A stretch of 64,000 bases of DNA from Pseudomonas sp. RIT-562. Its GTDB lineage: Bacteria; Pseudomonadota; Gammaproteobacteria; Pseudomonadales; Pseudomonadaceae. The notes under the pieces are model-generated. The model did not search any database. It had not been told where the DNA came from and saw only the letters and a list, made by a program, of their open reading frames with translations. This document shows positions 44,881 to 54,337 of this stretch, piece by piece. The DNA is taken from the NCBI RefSeq assembly GCF_026241895.1, contig NZ_JAPJIV010000009.1, positions 124,001 to 188,000 on the forward strand, given 5' to 3'. Positions within the stretch are counted from its first letter, which is position 1. Each line of letters begins with the position of its first letter. Position numbers and translations under genes: made by a program.

Positions 44881-46188
44881 ATGAACCAGACCTCGACTTC
44901 AGCGCTGTGGGCGCCTTTTACCCCAATGCGCCAGTTCAATCGCCAACGACTGCTGATCGACAGCGCCGAGGGCATGCACTACACCACCACCGATGGCCGC
45001 CGGGTGCTCGACGCCATGGCCGGGCTCTGGTGCGTGAACGCCGGGCATGGCCAGGCGCGAATCGTTGAAGCCATTCGCGAAGCGGCAGGACGGCTCGACT
45101 TCGTGTCTTCGTTCAAGATGAGCCACCCGGCGGCTCTGGAGCTGGCCGATCAACTGGTGGTAAAGGCCCCGGCTGGCCTGGATAAAGTGTTTTTTACCAA
45201 CTCCGGCTCCGAGGCGGTGGACACCGCGCTGAAGATCGCCCGTGCCTACCATCAAGCCCGTGGCGACTGCCGCCGAACCAAACTGATCGGGCGCGCCAAG
45301 GGTTATCACGGCATGGGCTTCGGTGGGCTTTCGGTGTCGGGCATTGGCCGGCAGAAGCGTGACTTCGGCCCGCTGCTCGGCGACGTCGCGCACCTGCCAC
45401 TGCCGTACGACGCCAGCCTGCGTTTCAGCGCCGGCCAGCCAGACCAGGGCGCTCACTACGCCGACGCTTTGCTGCAGCTGCTGGAAATTCACGACCCGGC
45501 GACGGTCGCGGCGGTGATCGTCGAGCCGGTCACCGGGTCGGGCGGTGTGTATGCGCCGCCGCTGGGTTACCTGCAGAGACTGCGCGAAATTTGCGATCGG
45601 CATGGCGTGCTGCTGATTTTCGATGAAGTCATCAGCGGTTTCGGGCGAGTGGGCGAATCATTTGCAGCGCAGCGATTCGGCGTGACGCCGGACCTGATGA
45701 CCCTGGCCAAGGGTTTGACCAATGGCGCCGTGCCCATGGGGGCTGTGCTGGTCAGCGCAGCCGTTTACCAAGCCTTCATGAGCGGCCCCGAACAGGGCAT
45801 CGAGTTGATGCACGGCTACACCTATTCCGCCCACCCGCTGGCCTGTGCCGCTGGGCTTGCGACCTTGGCGGTGCATGAGGAACTGGGCATCAATGCGCAT
45901 GTGAGGCACGTTGAGCCAGTCTGGCAGACCGCGGCGCTGGCCCTGCGCGAGCAGGGGTTGGTGCACGACGTTCGGGCCATTGGTTTGTTGTGCGCGGTAG
46001 AACTCAAACCGCGTGACGGCGCGCCAGGCGCTCGTGCGGCCGAGGCCGCCCAGCGTTGTTTCGACGCCGGGGTGCTGGTGCGCGCTTCAGGGGAGAACAT
46101 CGTGCTGTCCCCGCCGCTTATTGTCAGCGAAGAGCAGATCGCACTGGTCTTCGACACCTTGCGCCGCGCCCTCGACCAGACCGCCTGA
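44881..46188 (+). CDS. Omega-amino acid:pyruvate-type aminotransferase (class III)
   Basis: A 435-residue class III PLP aminotransferase close to beta-alanine/omega-amino acid-pyruvate aminotransferases: SALWAPFTPMRQF at the N-terminus, NAGHGQARIVEAI, GSEAVDTALKIARAYHQARG, DEVISGFGRVGESFA, and the PLP lysine Lys277 in LAKGLTNGAVPMGA. It removes the terminal amino group from an omega-amino acid (beta-alanine, GABA, 5-aminovalerate or 6-aminohexanoate are typical), giving a semialdehyde. GGAG precedes the ATG. The next gene, nine bases downstream, is an aldehyde dehydrogenase, the expected second step. Confidence 0.9.
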   Translation: MNQTSTSALWAPFTPMRQFNRQRLLIDSAEGMHYTTTDGRRVLDAMAGLWCVNAGHGQARIVEAIREAAGRLDFVSSFKMSHPAALELADQLVVKAPAGLDKVFFTNSGSEAVDTALKIARAYHQARGDCRRTKLIGRAKGYHGMGFGGLSVSGIGRQKRDFGPLLGDVAHLPLPYDASLRFSAGQPDQGAHYADALLQLLEIHDPATVAAVIVEPVTGSGGVYAPPLGYLQRLREICDRHGVLLIFDEVISGFGRVGESFAAQRFGVTPDLMTLAKGLTNGAVPMGAVLVSAAVYQAFMSGPEQGIELMHGYTYSAHPLACAAGLATLAVHEELGINAHVRHVEPVWQTAALALREQGLVHDVRAIGLLCAVELKPRDGAPGARAAEAAQRCFDAGVLVRASGENIVLSPPLIVSEEQIALVFDTLRRALDQTA

Positions 46189-46197
46189 GGCTCAACT

Positions 46198-47625
46198 ATG
46201 AATTACCTGGATTTCTACATCGATGGCGAATGGGTCAAGGCCCAGGGCGGCGCAACGCTGGAGGTGATAAACCCGTCCACCGAGCGCTCGGTGGGCGCTA
46301 TCAGCCTGGGCACACCAGCGGATCTCGAGTCTGCGGTTGCGGCAGCCAGACGGGCATTTGCGTCCTACTCGCAATGGTCACGAGAGCAACGCCTGGAACT
46401 GCTGGCGGCAATCATCGAGGGTTATAGATCCCATGGCGACGCCCTGGCCGAGCTGGTGCACAAGGAAATGGGCGCGCCGCTGTCACTCGCCCGTAGCGCC
46501 CATGTTCCAGCGGGCCTGGGGCATTTGCAGCGGGCCTTTGAGGTGTTGCGCAGCTATGACTTCGACCGCGCTCACGGCAGCACGCTGATCAGTCGCGAGC
46601 CGATCGGCGTCTGTGGCCTGATCACTCCGTGGAACTGGCCCCTCAACCAGCTCACCTGCAAACTGGCACCGGCATTGGCCACCGGTTGCACCATGGTGCT
46701 CAAGCCCAGCGAAAAGGCGCCTCTGTCGGCGATGCTGCTGGCCGAGATTTTTCACCGGGCCGGTGTGCCCAAGGGCGTGTTCAACCTGGTCAATGGCGAC
46801 GGCCCCACCATTGGCGACGGCATCGCCCGTCATCCAGACATCGACATGGTCTCGTTCACCGGCTCCACAGGGGCGGGGATCGCTGTTGCCAAAGCGGCAG
46901 CGGCGTCAGTCAAGCGCGTGTCCCAGGAGTTGGGCGGCAAGTCAGCCAATCTGATCCTGCACGGTGCGGATTTCGAATCGGCGGTGCGCCATGGGGTCAG
47001 CAGCTGTTTTCGCAACAGTGGGCAGTCGTGCAACGCACCCACCCGCTTGCTGGTCCCGCGCGCCTTGCAGCAGCAAGCGGTTGAAATCGCCCGGGCCGTG
47101 GCGGCCGAGGTCTGTTTTGATGACAGCAATGGCGCTACGGCCATGGGGCCGCTGGCCAATCTGGCGCAGTTCGACAGGGTTCAGGCTTTGATCGCTGGCG
47201 CCATCGGTCAAGGGGCATCGGCGGTGTGTGGTGGGGTGGGGCGGCCGGCTGGCGTCACTCAGGGCTACTACGTCAAGCCAACGGTGTTTGCCGACGTGAC
47301 CTCGGACATGCCGATTGCCCGCGAGGAAGTGTTCGGGCCGGTGTTGGTGATCATGCCTTACGACACCGAGGACGAAGCCGTGGAGATCGCCAATGACAGT
47401 CCATACGGACTGTCGGGGTACGTAACCGCCGGCACTCTGGAGCATGCCCGCAAGGTTGCTCGAAGGCTGCGCACCGGCATGGTCCACCTCAATGGCAGCA
47501 AGGCCGACAACGGCGCCCCCTTCGGTGGTTACAAGCAGTCGGGTAACGGCCGCGAGTGGGGCGTTCATGGATTTGAGGACTATCTGGAACTGAAGTCGAT
47601 GTTTGGTTACCAGTCTGACCTCTAG
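46198..47625 (+). CDS. Aldehyde dehydrogenase (semialdehyde-type)
   Basis: A 475-residue NAD(P)-dependent ALDH. Catalytic residues are Glu244 (QELGGKS) and Cys278 (GQSCNAPTR), and the co-substrate loop GSTGAGI is at about residue 222. It would oxidise the semialdehyde formed by the aminotransferase to a dicarboxylate. It belongs to the generic ALDH superfamily rather than to the CoA-acylating MmsA type. It is convergent with the ilvD-like gene; the two stop codons share a CTCTAGAG palindrome at 47620-47627. Confidence 0.92.
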   Translation: MNYLDFYIDGEWVKAQGGATLEVINPSTERSVGAISLGTPADLESAVAAARRAFASYSQWSREQRLELLAAIIEGYRSHGDALAELVHKEMGAPLSLARSAHVPAGLGHLQRAFEVLRSYDFDRAHGSTLISREPIGVCGLITPWNWPLNQLTCKLAPALATGCTMVLKPSEKAPLSAMLLAEIFHRAGVPKGVFNLVNGDGPTIGDGIARHPDIDMVSFTGSTGAGIAVAKAAAASVKRVSQELGGKSANLILHGADFESAVRHGVSSCFRNSGQSCNAPTRLLVPRALQQQAVEIARAVAAEVCFDDSNGATAMGPLANLAQFDRVQALIAGAIGQGASAVCGGVGRPAGVTQGYYVKPTVFADVTSDMPIAREEVFGPVLVIMPYDTEDEAVEIANDSPYGLSGYVTAGTLEHARKVARRLRTGMVHLNGSKADNGAPFGGYKQSGNGREWGVHGFEDYLELKSMFGYQSDL

Positions 47626-49304
47626 AGGTATTTATCCGTCACGGCGCCTTCCGAGGCGCTGGACACGGTCTTCGCATATTTGGCCAGCACCCCACGCTTG
47701 TACTTGGCCTCCGGACGCACCCAGGCGGTCTTGCGCCGGGCCAGTTCCGCTGCGGATACGTCCACCGTGATCTGCCGGGTTTCGGCGTCGATAACGATCC
47801 GGTCGCCATCCTCAATCAGCGCGATCGGCCCGCCCTCGAATGCCTCCGGGGTGATATGCCCGACCACAAAACCATGGGAGCCGCCGGAGAAGCGGCCATC
47901 GGTGATCAGCGCCACTTCCTTGCCCAGCCCCTTGCCCATTACCGCCGAAGTCGGCGAAAGCATTTCGCGCATGCCCGGGCCGCCCTTGGGTCCTTCGTAG
48001 CGGATCACGATGACGTCGCCTGCCTGCACCTCGCCATCGAGAATGCCCGCCAGCGCGCCTTCTTCGCCGTGATAGACCCGGGCCGTGCCTTCAAAGCGCA
48101 GGCCCTCCTTGCCGGTGATTTTCGCTACCGCGCCATCGGGGGCCAGGTTGCCCCGCAGTACCACCAGGTGGGAGTCTTTTTTTACCGGCTGGTCGAAGGG
48201 CAGGATCACGTCCTGGCCGGCCACGTAATCGGCGACGTCGCGCAGGTTTTCGGCGAGGGTCTTACCGGTCACGGTCATGACGTCGCCATGCAACATGCCG
48301 GCGTCGAGCATGCGTTTCATCAGCGGCTGGATGCCGCCGATGGCGACCAGTTCGCTCATCATGTATCGGCCGCTGGGCCGCAGGTCGGCGACTACCGGGG
48401 AGACTTTGCCGAGTTCGACGAAATCATCCAGCGTCAGCTCGACATCCACCGCGTGGGCCATGGCCAGCAGGTGCAACACTGCGTTGGTCGAGCCCGCGAG
48501 GGCGATCACCACGCGAATCGCGTTTTCAAAGGCCTTGCGGGTCATGATGTCCCGGGGCTTGAGGTCCAGCTTGAGCAACTCCATGACCTGTTGCCCGGCG
48601 CGGAAGCTGTCCGAGGTCTTGTCGTTGCCGACTGCGTCCTGGGAGCTGGAGCCGGGCAGACTCATGCCCAGTGCCTCGATGGCCGACGCCATGGTGTTGG
48701 CCGTGTACATGCCGCCGCAGGAACCAGGCCCGGGAATGGCCACTTCCTCGATCTGCTTGACCTGGATCTCGTTGATGTCGCCGCGCGCATGCTGGCCCAC
48801 GGCTTCAAACACGGAAATGATGTCGGTATGCCCGGCGCCGGGGCGAATCGTGCCGCCATAGACAAAAATCGAAGGGCGGTTGAGCCGCGCCATGCCGATC
48901 AGGCAGCCCGGCATGTTCTTGTCGCAGCCGCCCACCGTCACCAGGCCGTCGAAGCCTTCGCAACCGGCCACCGTTTCGATTGAATCGGCAATGACCTCAC
49001 GCGACACCAGCGAGTACTTCATGCCTTCGGTGCCGTTGGCGATACCGTCGGAAATGGTGATGGTGTTGAAGATCACGCCTTTGGCGCCAGCCGCATTCGC
49101 TCCGCGTTCGGCCTCGATCGCGAGTTTGTCGATGTGCATGTTGCACGGGGTGACCATCGCCCAGGTCGAGGCAATGCCGATCTGCGGCTTGGCAAAATCC
49201 TCGTCGGTAAAGCCTACCGCCCGCAGCATGGCGCGCCCGGGCGAGCGCTCTACGCCGTCGACCACCAGGGAGGAATATTTGCGCAAATCGGGTTTGTCGC
49301 TCAT
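47622..49304 (-). CDS. ilvD: Dihydroxy-acid dehydratase (IlvD/EDD family)
   Basis: A 560-residue iron-sulfur dehydratase. Seen: [59 protein letters not shown] and [14 protein letters not shown], the family motifs including the Fe-S cysteine positions. It is about 50 residues shorter than the housekeeping Pseudomonas IlvD, like the shorter [2Fe-2S]-type group, so it may act on a branched-chain intermediate or on a sugar acid. The frame continues upstream to 49481, but ATG 49304 gives the normal family start ([12 protein letters not shown]). It is convergent with the aldehyde dehydrogenase gene. Confidence 0.9.
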   Translation of the reverse strand: MSDKPDLRKYSSLVVDGVERSPGRAMLRAVGFTDEDFAKPQIGIASTWAMVTPCNMHIDKLAIEAERGANAAGAKGVIFNTITISDGIANGTEGMKYSLVSREVIADSIETVAGCEGFDGLVTVGGCDKNMPGCLIGMARLNRPSIFVYGGTIRPGAGHTDIISVFEAVGQHARGDINEIQVKQIEEVAIPGPGSCGGMYTANTMASAIEALGMSLPGSSSQDAVGNDKTSDSFRAGQQVMELLKLDLKPRDIMTRKAFENAIRVVIALAGSTNAVLHLLAMAHAVDVELTLDDFVELGKVSPVVADLRPSGRYMMSELVAIGGIQPLMKRMLDAGMLHGDVMTVTGKTLAENLRDVADYVAGQDVILPFDQPVKKDSHLVVLRGNLAPDGAVAKITGKEGLRFEGTARVYHGEEGALAGILDGEVQAGDVIVIRYEGPKGGPGMREMLSPTSAVMGKGLGKEVALITDGRFSGGSHGFVVGHITPEAFEGGPIALIEDGDRIVIDAETRQITVDVSAAELARRKTAWVRPEAKYKRGVLAKYAKTVSSASEGAVTDKYL

Positions 49305-49689
49305 CGCGGTGCCTCGCCAAGTCGTTGGGAAAAACACCTTGAGTATAGTGGCCTGGGCGTCTGCAGCCGGACCAACAAGTCGGGAACAGACGCGCGGGTT
49401 TGTCCTGACGTGATATTCTTTGCCACTACTTGGTTCGATCCATTCAGTTTGCGTGTCCTTGAGACGCGCCAACGGAATCACTGTCGCTCAAGCAGCTGAA
49501 GCCAATAACGATAAGAAGTCAGTTCAGTAGGGACATATAAACTGAGGTCGATGCAGTCAATCGGCCTTGTGTGCCCACCCTCCAATCCAGCGGCGCGAGC
49601 ACCCACGACATCCTGCCTGAATGTCGTGAAACAAGGGGCCCGAGACTGCGGATGGCAGGGCGGATGGCGTTTTATCATAGGTGCTACAG
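49305..49689. other. Intergenic region between ilvD-like and mqo genes
   Basis: 385 bases with no gene I can support; short frames on both strands lack ribosome-binding sites and homologous sequence. A TATACT -10-like sequence for the ilvD-like gene lies on the minus strand at about 49345, and ATAGGTG before ATG 49690 serves mqo. Nothing else recognised. Confidence 0.5.
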
Positions 49690-51339
49690 ATGTTTAAGAA
49701 AATGAACACGGCCCTGCTGGGGCTGGCTTTGTCGATGGGGATCACGTCCGTTCAGGCGGAAGAGGCAAAGAAAGTTGATGTGCTGCTGATCGGCGGCGGC
49801 ATCATGAGCGCGACCCTGGGTGTGTGGCTCAACGAGCTGGAACCTGGCACCTCGATGGAAATGATCGAGCGCCTGGACGGCGTGGCGCAGGAAAGCTCCA
49901 ACGGCTGGAACAACGCCGGTACCGGTCACTCCGCCTTGGCTGAGCTGAACTACACCCCGGAAGACGACAAGGGCAACGTACAGATCCCGAAAGCCGTTGA
50001 AATCAACGAGGCCTTCCAGATCTCCCGTCAGTTCTGGGCCTGGCAGGTTCAGCAAGGCGTGCTGAAGAACCCGCGTTCGTTCATCAACTCCACTCCGCAC
50101 ATGAGCTTTGTGTGGGGCGACGACAACATCCAGTTCCTCAAAAAGCGCTACGAAGCCCTGCAGGCGAGCCCGCTGTTCGCCGGCATGCAGTACTCCGAAG
50201 ACCCGGCTGTGATCAGCAAGTGGGTACCGCTGATGATGGAAGGACGTGACCCGAAACAGAAGATCGCTGCCACTTGGTCGCCGATCGGCACCGACGTCAA
50301 CTTCGGCGAAATCACACGCCAGTTCGTCGCGCATCTGCAAACCACTCCAAAGTTCGACCTGAAGTTGTCCAGCGAAGTGCAGGACATCACCCGCAACGAC
50401 GACGGCACCTGGCGCGTCAGCTATAAAAACCTGAAAGACGGCAGCAAGTTCGAAACCGACGCCAAGTTCGTCTTCATCGGCGCCGGCGGTGGTGCCCTGC
50501 ACCTGCTGCAGAAGTCCGGTATTCCCGAAGCCAAGGAATATGCAGGCTTCCCGGTTGGCGGCTCCTTCTTGGTGACCGAGAACCCGACCATTGCCGAGCA
50601 ACACTTGGCCAAGGCCTACGGCAAAGCCTCCGTTGGCGCGCCGCCAATGTCGGTTCCGCACCTGGACACCCGTGTCCTGGATGGCAAGCGCGTGATCCTG
50701 TTTGGCCCATTCGCGACCTTCAGCACCAAGTTCCTGAAAGAAGGTTCGTACCTGGACCTGCTGACCACCACGACCACGCACAACGTGTGGCCAATGACCA
50801 AGGTCGGCATCAAGGAATACCCGCTGGTCGAGTACCTCGCTGGGCAGCTGATGCTGTCTGACGAAGACCGCCTCAACGCGCTGAAGGAATACTTCCCGAA
50901 CGCCAAGGCTGAAGACTGGCGCCTGTGGCAAGCCGGCCAGCGCGTGCAAATCATTAAACGTGATGAAGCTGCTGGTGGCGTGCTGAAGCTGGGCACCGAG
51001 ATCGTTGCTTCGCAAGACGGCTCCATCGCCGGCCTGCTGGGCGCCTCCCCAGGCGCATCGACTGCCGCGCCGATCATGCTGACCGTGCTGCAGAAGGTGT
51101 TCAAGGACAAGGTCGCTTCCCCGGCCTGGCAGGAAAAGCTGCATCAAATCGTGCCGAGCTATGGCACTCAGTTGAACGGCAATCCTGAAAAAGTCGCCGA
51201 AGAGTGGGCCTATACCTCTAAAGTCCTGCAACTGACCCCGCCGCCGGCGATTGGTCAGGTAGCGGCTCCGGCGGCTGCTCCGGCTGATGCCGAGAAGACT
51301 GCACCGAAAGCTAATGCTGCAAGCGACATGGCTTTGTAA
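49690..51339 (+). CDS. mqo: Malate:quinone oxidoreductase
   Basis: A 549-residue FAD-dependent enzyme that oxidises malate to oxaloacetate and passes electrons to quinone at the inner membrane. FAD motif [23 protein letters not shown] near residue 30; also [22 protein letters not shown] and [19 protein letters not shown]. It begins with a Sec-like hydrophobic leader (about 1-23, ...SMGITSVQA), which other Pseudomonas copies of this type share, and ends with an Ala/Pro-rich tail. ATG 49690 is preceded by AGGTG; ATG 49702 is alternative. A strong terminator follows. Confidence 0.95.
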   Translation: MFKKMNTALLGLALSMGITSVQAEEAKKVDVLLIGGGIMSATLGVWLNELEPGTSMEMIERLDGVAQESSNGWNNAGTGHSALAELNYTPEDDKGNVQIPKAVEINEAFQISRQFWAWQVQQGVLKNPRSFINSTPHMSFVWGDDNIQFLKKRYEALQASPLFAGMQYSEDPAVISKWVPLMMEGRDPKQKIAATWSPIGTDVNFGEITRQFVAHLQTTPKFDLKLSSEVQDITRNDDGTWRVSYKNLKDGSKFETDAKFVFIGAGGGALHLLQKSGIPEAKEYAGFPVGGSFLVTENPTIAEQHLAKAYGKASVGAPPMSVPHLDTRVLDGKRVILFGPFATFSTKFLKEGSYLDLLTTTTTHNVWPMTKVGIKEYPLVEYLAGQLMLSDEDRLNALKEYFPNAKAEDWRLWQAGQRVQIIKRDEAAGGVLKLGTEIVASQDGSIAGLLGASPGASTAAPIMLTVLQKVFKDKVASPAWQEKLHQIVPSYGTQLNGNPEKVAEEWAYTSKVLQLTPPPAIGQVAAPAAAPADAEKTAPKANAASDMAL

Positions 51340-51357
51340 GTAGAAGCGCTGTTGCAC

Positions 51358-51393
51358 AGCCCGCTGAACCGGTAACGGTCAGCGGGCTTTTTT
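51358..51393 (+). terminator. Rho-independent terminator after mqo
   Basis: Stem AGCCCGCTGA (51358-51367) and TCAGCGGGCT (51379-51388) around an ACCGGTAACGG loop that pairs further, followed by six Ts. Confidence 0.92.
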
Positions 51394-51440
51394 GTGGGTG
51401 TTTATTGTTCGTGAAATAGGAAAGTTCTTACGGTAAGTCG

Positions 51441-51462
51441 GAAGTTTGAAGTGTGAAACTTC
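51441..51462. promoter_or_regulatory. Inverted repeat upstream of the toxin gene
   Basis: GAAGTTT (51441-51447) and AAACTTC (51456-51462) with an 8-base spacer in a notably AT-rich leader. It could be a regulator site or a weak hairpin. Confidence 0.4.
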
Positions 51463-51601
51463 TGATATTGATCAATGGCATCTGAAAACTTACTGGGGTT
51501 TGTGGTTGGAATAAATCTAGCTGATTTAGGGTGGGTCACTGCAAGTTGCGACGCAGGTCAGCAACTTCGTCAGCACTTTGCCCTTGTCAGGAAGACGCAC
51601 A

Positions 51602-52957
51602 ATGGTGTTATGGAACATCGTGCCCTCATGGTTCGAAATCGAAGACCGGCTAACTCACGATATGGGTTATCAGGGCGGACATGCACGAATACAGTTCAAT
51701 GAATATAGAGCCTCCCTTGGTCTGACTATCCGGCGAGTGCATAACGTCAGGACCGCGTTCGCTCGAGCAGAGTGGATTGCCACCGGGTCCTTGAGACAGC
51801 GCTTCGCTAACCTGGACATCTGCAGCATCCTCACGGAACTGATCAGCGTCATTAATCAAATGGCCATGATCGTCGCCGGCAGCGTTTTGGCCGGCGGTGT
51901 GATTGGCGCTGGAGTGGGGGCATTTGCGGGAGGTGCTGGCGCCATTCCAATCGGGATGGCTGGCGCCGCCATGGGCTTGCAAGTCAGCTCCTGGATTCTC
52001 GGTGTACTGGGCCTGGTGTCGATTGCCGAGTTCTTCGTCGAGGGGCTGCCACGCATTGGCGGGTACTATCTGGACGGCATCAACATCGCCTGGAGAGGCT
52101 CCCAGGGCGATGAGGGATTAGACCCCTATGGCCGTGATGAGCCCTTTGCTGTGGACAGAGCCTCCCAGCACATTGCCCAAGGGCACGAAGAAGTCGTCAT
52201 CCTCTTGCTGGGTGCAATCGTTGCCTACCTCACGCGAGGACGAGGCAATGCGCAGGTTTTGGCCCGCGAGATGCAAGCAAGTGCCAAGGGCACGCGGCTG
52301 GGGCAGTGGATGCTCAAGCATGAAGAGGCACTTAAAAAACACCCAGACCTGCAGCCCCCGAAACCGCAAAAAGGCGCAATCGCTCCCCAGGAATGGCCAC
52401 AGCCCACACGCCGGCAACCGGAGCATCCATCACCGAAAAAACCCTTGGGCATGCCGGAGCACAAGGTGCCATGCTTCAACGTAAGCAATAAGCATGGCGA
52501 GAAAATTCCGGAATTTGATCGGCAGTTGGCGGGGCAGGAAAGAGGGTTGAATGATCTGAGTGTCGATGAGTATTTGAGGGGGCGGGAGGCTTTTAGGTCG
52601 AGGAGTGCGGTGCGGGATCCGAAGGTGGCTGCGCAGGCGCGGGCTGAGCTGAGTCGTGATTTGGAGAAACAAAGTATTAAGGAATTGAGGAAAGGCGGGG
52701 TATCTCTCGAGCAAGCAGAGGTTTTAGCCAAGGAATTGGTGTTGCAGAAAATGGCAACGTTATCGGCCTTGCATAATCCAGATTTGTTTGCAGGTGGAAA
52801 GGATATGATCAGCGATTTCGGTGATCGTCGTATCAACGCAAGCATTGGTCCGCAGTGGTCAAGCCGTATAAGTGGCCTGGATGCAGCCGCCGCAAAAATT
52901 CCAGCATCCGTTCGGGAAACGACGAAAATCAACGCGAAACTTGAGAGATGTAGATAA
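51602..52957 (+). CDS. Polymorphic toxin with glycine-zipper N-terminus and Ntox15 (Tde1-like DNase) domain
   Basis: A 451-residue effector-like protein. The N-terminal 80 residues are soluble; about residues 80-150 are a glycine-zipper hydrophobic segment (AGSVLAGGVIGAGVGAFAGGAGAIPIGMAGAAMG); then a linker with Pro/Lys repeats; and a C-terminal toxin domain (from about 310) with His391-Asn-Pro-Asp394 and GDRRINASIGPQW. This HxxD motif and its surroundings are those of the Ntox15 family, which includes the type VI secretion DNase Tde1. It is followed by two tandem immunity genes of the Tdi1 type. ATG 51602 has AGGA upstream; a longer frame uses TTG. No VgrG, Tap or Hcp is nearby, so how it is secreted is not shown here. 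Confidence 0.85.
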   Translation: MVLWNIVPSWFEIEDRLTHDMGYQGGHARIQFNEYRASLGLTIRRVHNVRTAFARAEWIATGSLRQRFANLDICSILTELISVINQMAMIVAGSVLAGGVIGAGVGAFAGGAGAIPIGMAGAAMGLQVSSWILGVLGLVSIAEFFVEGLPRIGGYYLDGINIAWRGSQGDEGLDPYGRDEPFAVDRASQHIAQGHEEVVILLLGAIVAYLTRGRGNAQVLAREMQASAKGTRLGQWMLKHEEALKKHPDLQPPKPQKGAIAPQEWPQPTRRQPEHPSPKKPLGMPEHKVPCFNVSNKHGEKIPEFDRQLAGQERGLNDLSVDEYLRGREAFRSRSAVRDPKVAAQARAELSRDLEKQSIKELRKGGVSLEQAEVLAKELVLQKMATLSALHNPDLFAGGKDMISDFGDRRINASIGPQWSSRISGLDAAAAKIPASVRETTKINAKLERCR

Positions 52958-52967
52958 GGAGTTGGTT

Positions 52968-53585
52968 ATGGATGAGGATTTCGCTTTTTTTATCAAGAGA
53001 TTCGGCCCTGAAACCTCGCGTCAGGAAGTTCCAGTGTCGAGCATATTACGTTATCGAAATAAGCTCCCAGATCAATTGCTTCGATACTGGGAGGAATATG
53101 GCTGGTGCGGTTATGCGGACGGCCTATTTTGGACAGTTAATCCCCAGGAATACGAACATTTAATAGCTGACTGGCTTGCTGATACCGAATTATGCGAACA
53201 GGATAACTGTCATGTCATTGCACGAGGTGCATTCGGTGAGCTCTATGTCTGGGGGGAAGAGAGTGGTGAATACTTGACGATCACTTCTTGCATGGCGCGC
53301 TACTCGAAACACCCGCCCGTATTTACCGGTAAAGAAATGGACTTCGGAATTCGAGTGTTTTTCTCATCAATGAAGCGCGAATATAATGACCTGGAAGGGC
53401 TTTTCGAACCGGCTTTGAGAAAGCTGGGAAAACTCGACGCCACCGAGATGTATGGCCTAGTGCCCGCTTTGGCTTTAGGTGGATCTATAGAGCTGAAAAA
53501 TTTAGAGAAGGTCAAAATCATCGAGCATCTGGAGTTGTTGTCTCAATTGTCTCCGCTTGCCGATTGGGCTTTTCCGGAAATATAG
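52968..53585 (+). CDS. Immunity protein, GAD-like/DUF1851 (Tdi1) type, copy 1
   Basis: A 205-residue protein with an N-terminal GAD-like domain (residues about 1-110) and a C-terminal DUF1851-type domain (about 120-200). Marks: ILRYRNKLPDQLLRYWEEYGWCGYADGLFWTVNPQEYEHLIADWL, GAFGELYVWGE and EMYGLVPALALGGSIELKNLEKVKIIEHLELLSQL. Such proteins neutralise Ntox15 DNase effectors. ATG 52968 with AAGGAG lies ten bases after the toxin stop, so it is transcribed with the toxin. Confidence 0.88.
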   Translation: MDEDFAFFIKRFGPETSRQEVPVSSILRYRNKLPDQLLRYWEEYGWCGYADGLFWTVNPQEYEHLIADWLADTELCEQDNCHVIARGAFGELYVWGEESGEYLTITSCMARYSKHPPVFTGKEMDFGIRVFFSSMKREYNDLEGLFEPALRKLGKLDATEMYGLVPALALGGSIELKNLEKVKIIEHLELLSQLSPLADWAFPEI

Positions 53586-53625
53586 AAGTCCCACAGACCT
53601 TGTATCGCTCACATGGAGATAAATC

Positions 53626-54243
53626 TTGGATGAGGATTTCGCGTTTTTTACACAGCAGTTTGGTTCCGGAATCGATCGAGTTGAAGTGTCGGAGTCGAGT
53701 ATTGCCCGGTATGAAAACAGGCTCCCAGAGCAACTGATTACCTACTGGAAAGACCATGGCTGGTGCGCTTACGGAGATGGGATTTTCTGGACTGTCAATC
53801 CGGAAGATTACGATCAGGTATTAACTCAGTGGCTGGCGACATCAGAGTTAAATGTTCAGGACAATCTTCATGTCATTGCCCGTAGTGCTTTTGGCGAACT
53901 CTACGTCTGGGGAGAGCGAAGTGGCTATTGCCTCGACATTGCTTCTTACATAGGTCGTTATTCTCGCCGTACCTCTATCTTTGCCGGTGACAAGCTGGAT
54001 TTTGGGGTTCGAGTGTTTTTTTCATCCATGGATCCCGAACATAACGATGTAAGTGATTTGTTCGCACCTGCGCGGGAAAAACTTGGTCTGCTGAAAGCGG
54101 ATGAAATGTATGGCTTCGTTCCCGCTCTTGCACTAGGTGGGTCGATAACGTTGGAGAGTTTGCAAAAGGTAAAAACCATCGAGCATCTGGAGTTTTTGTC
54201 CCAGTTGACTCCTCTCACCGACTGGGGCTTTCCGGACATCTAA
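53626..54243 (+). CDS. Immunity protein, GAD-like/DUF1851 (Tdi1) type, copy 2
   Basis: A 205-residue paralogue of copy 1 with the same length and layout, beginning MDEDFAFF and ending TDWGFPDI; about two thirds of the residues match. It starts with TTG at 53626 preceded by GGAG (no ATG is available in frame). It may protect against a variant toxin carried by relatives, or increase dosage. The N-terminal half differs most (TSRQEVPVS against IDRVEVSES). Confidence 0.87.
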   Translation: MDEDFAFFTQQFGSGIDRVEVSESSIARYENRLPEQLITYWKDHGWCAYGDGIFWTVNPEDYDQVLTQWLATSELNVQDNLHVIARSAFGELYVWGERSGYCLDIASYIGRYSRRTSIFAGDKLDFGVRVFFSSMDPEHNDVSDLFAPAREKLGLLKADEMYGFVPALALGGSITLESLQKVKTIEHLEFLSQLTPLTDWGFPDI

Positions 54244-54337
54244 ATGAGGTCGCGGCCACTACGCAGGCTTCGCCAGCTGCTACAGTGGGCGTATTGCCAC
54301 TACTCACTGCAGTCGCCAACTGAAAAGGATTTTCTCG

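Noticed and set aside
43352..47625. Naming the locus as a nylon-oligomer (nyl) operon
   Set aside because: The fold and gene order are compatible, but the key substrate residues of NylB cannot be confirmed by eye, and other omega-amino acid amides fit equally.
49478..49678. A 66-residue minus-strand ORF between ilvD-like and mqo genes
   Set aside because: No ribosome-binding site or domain and an irregular composition.
49684..51357. A 557-codon frame antisense to mqo
   Set aside because: Shadow frame; mqo is unmistakable on the plus strand.
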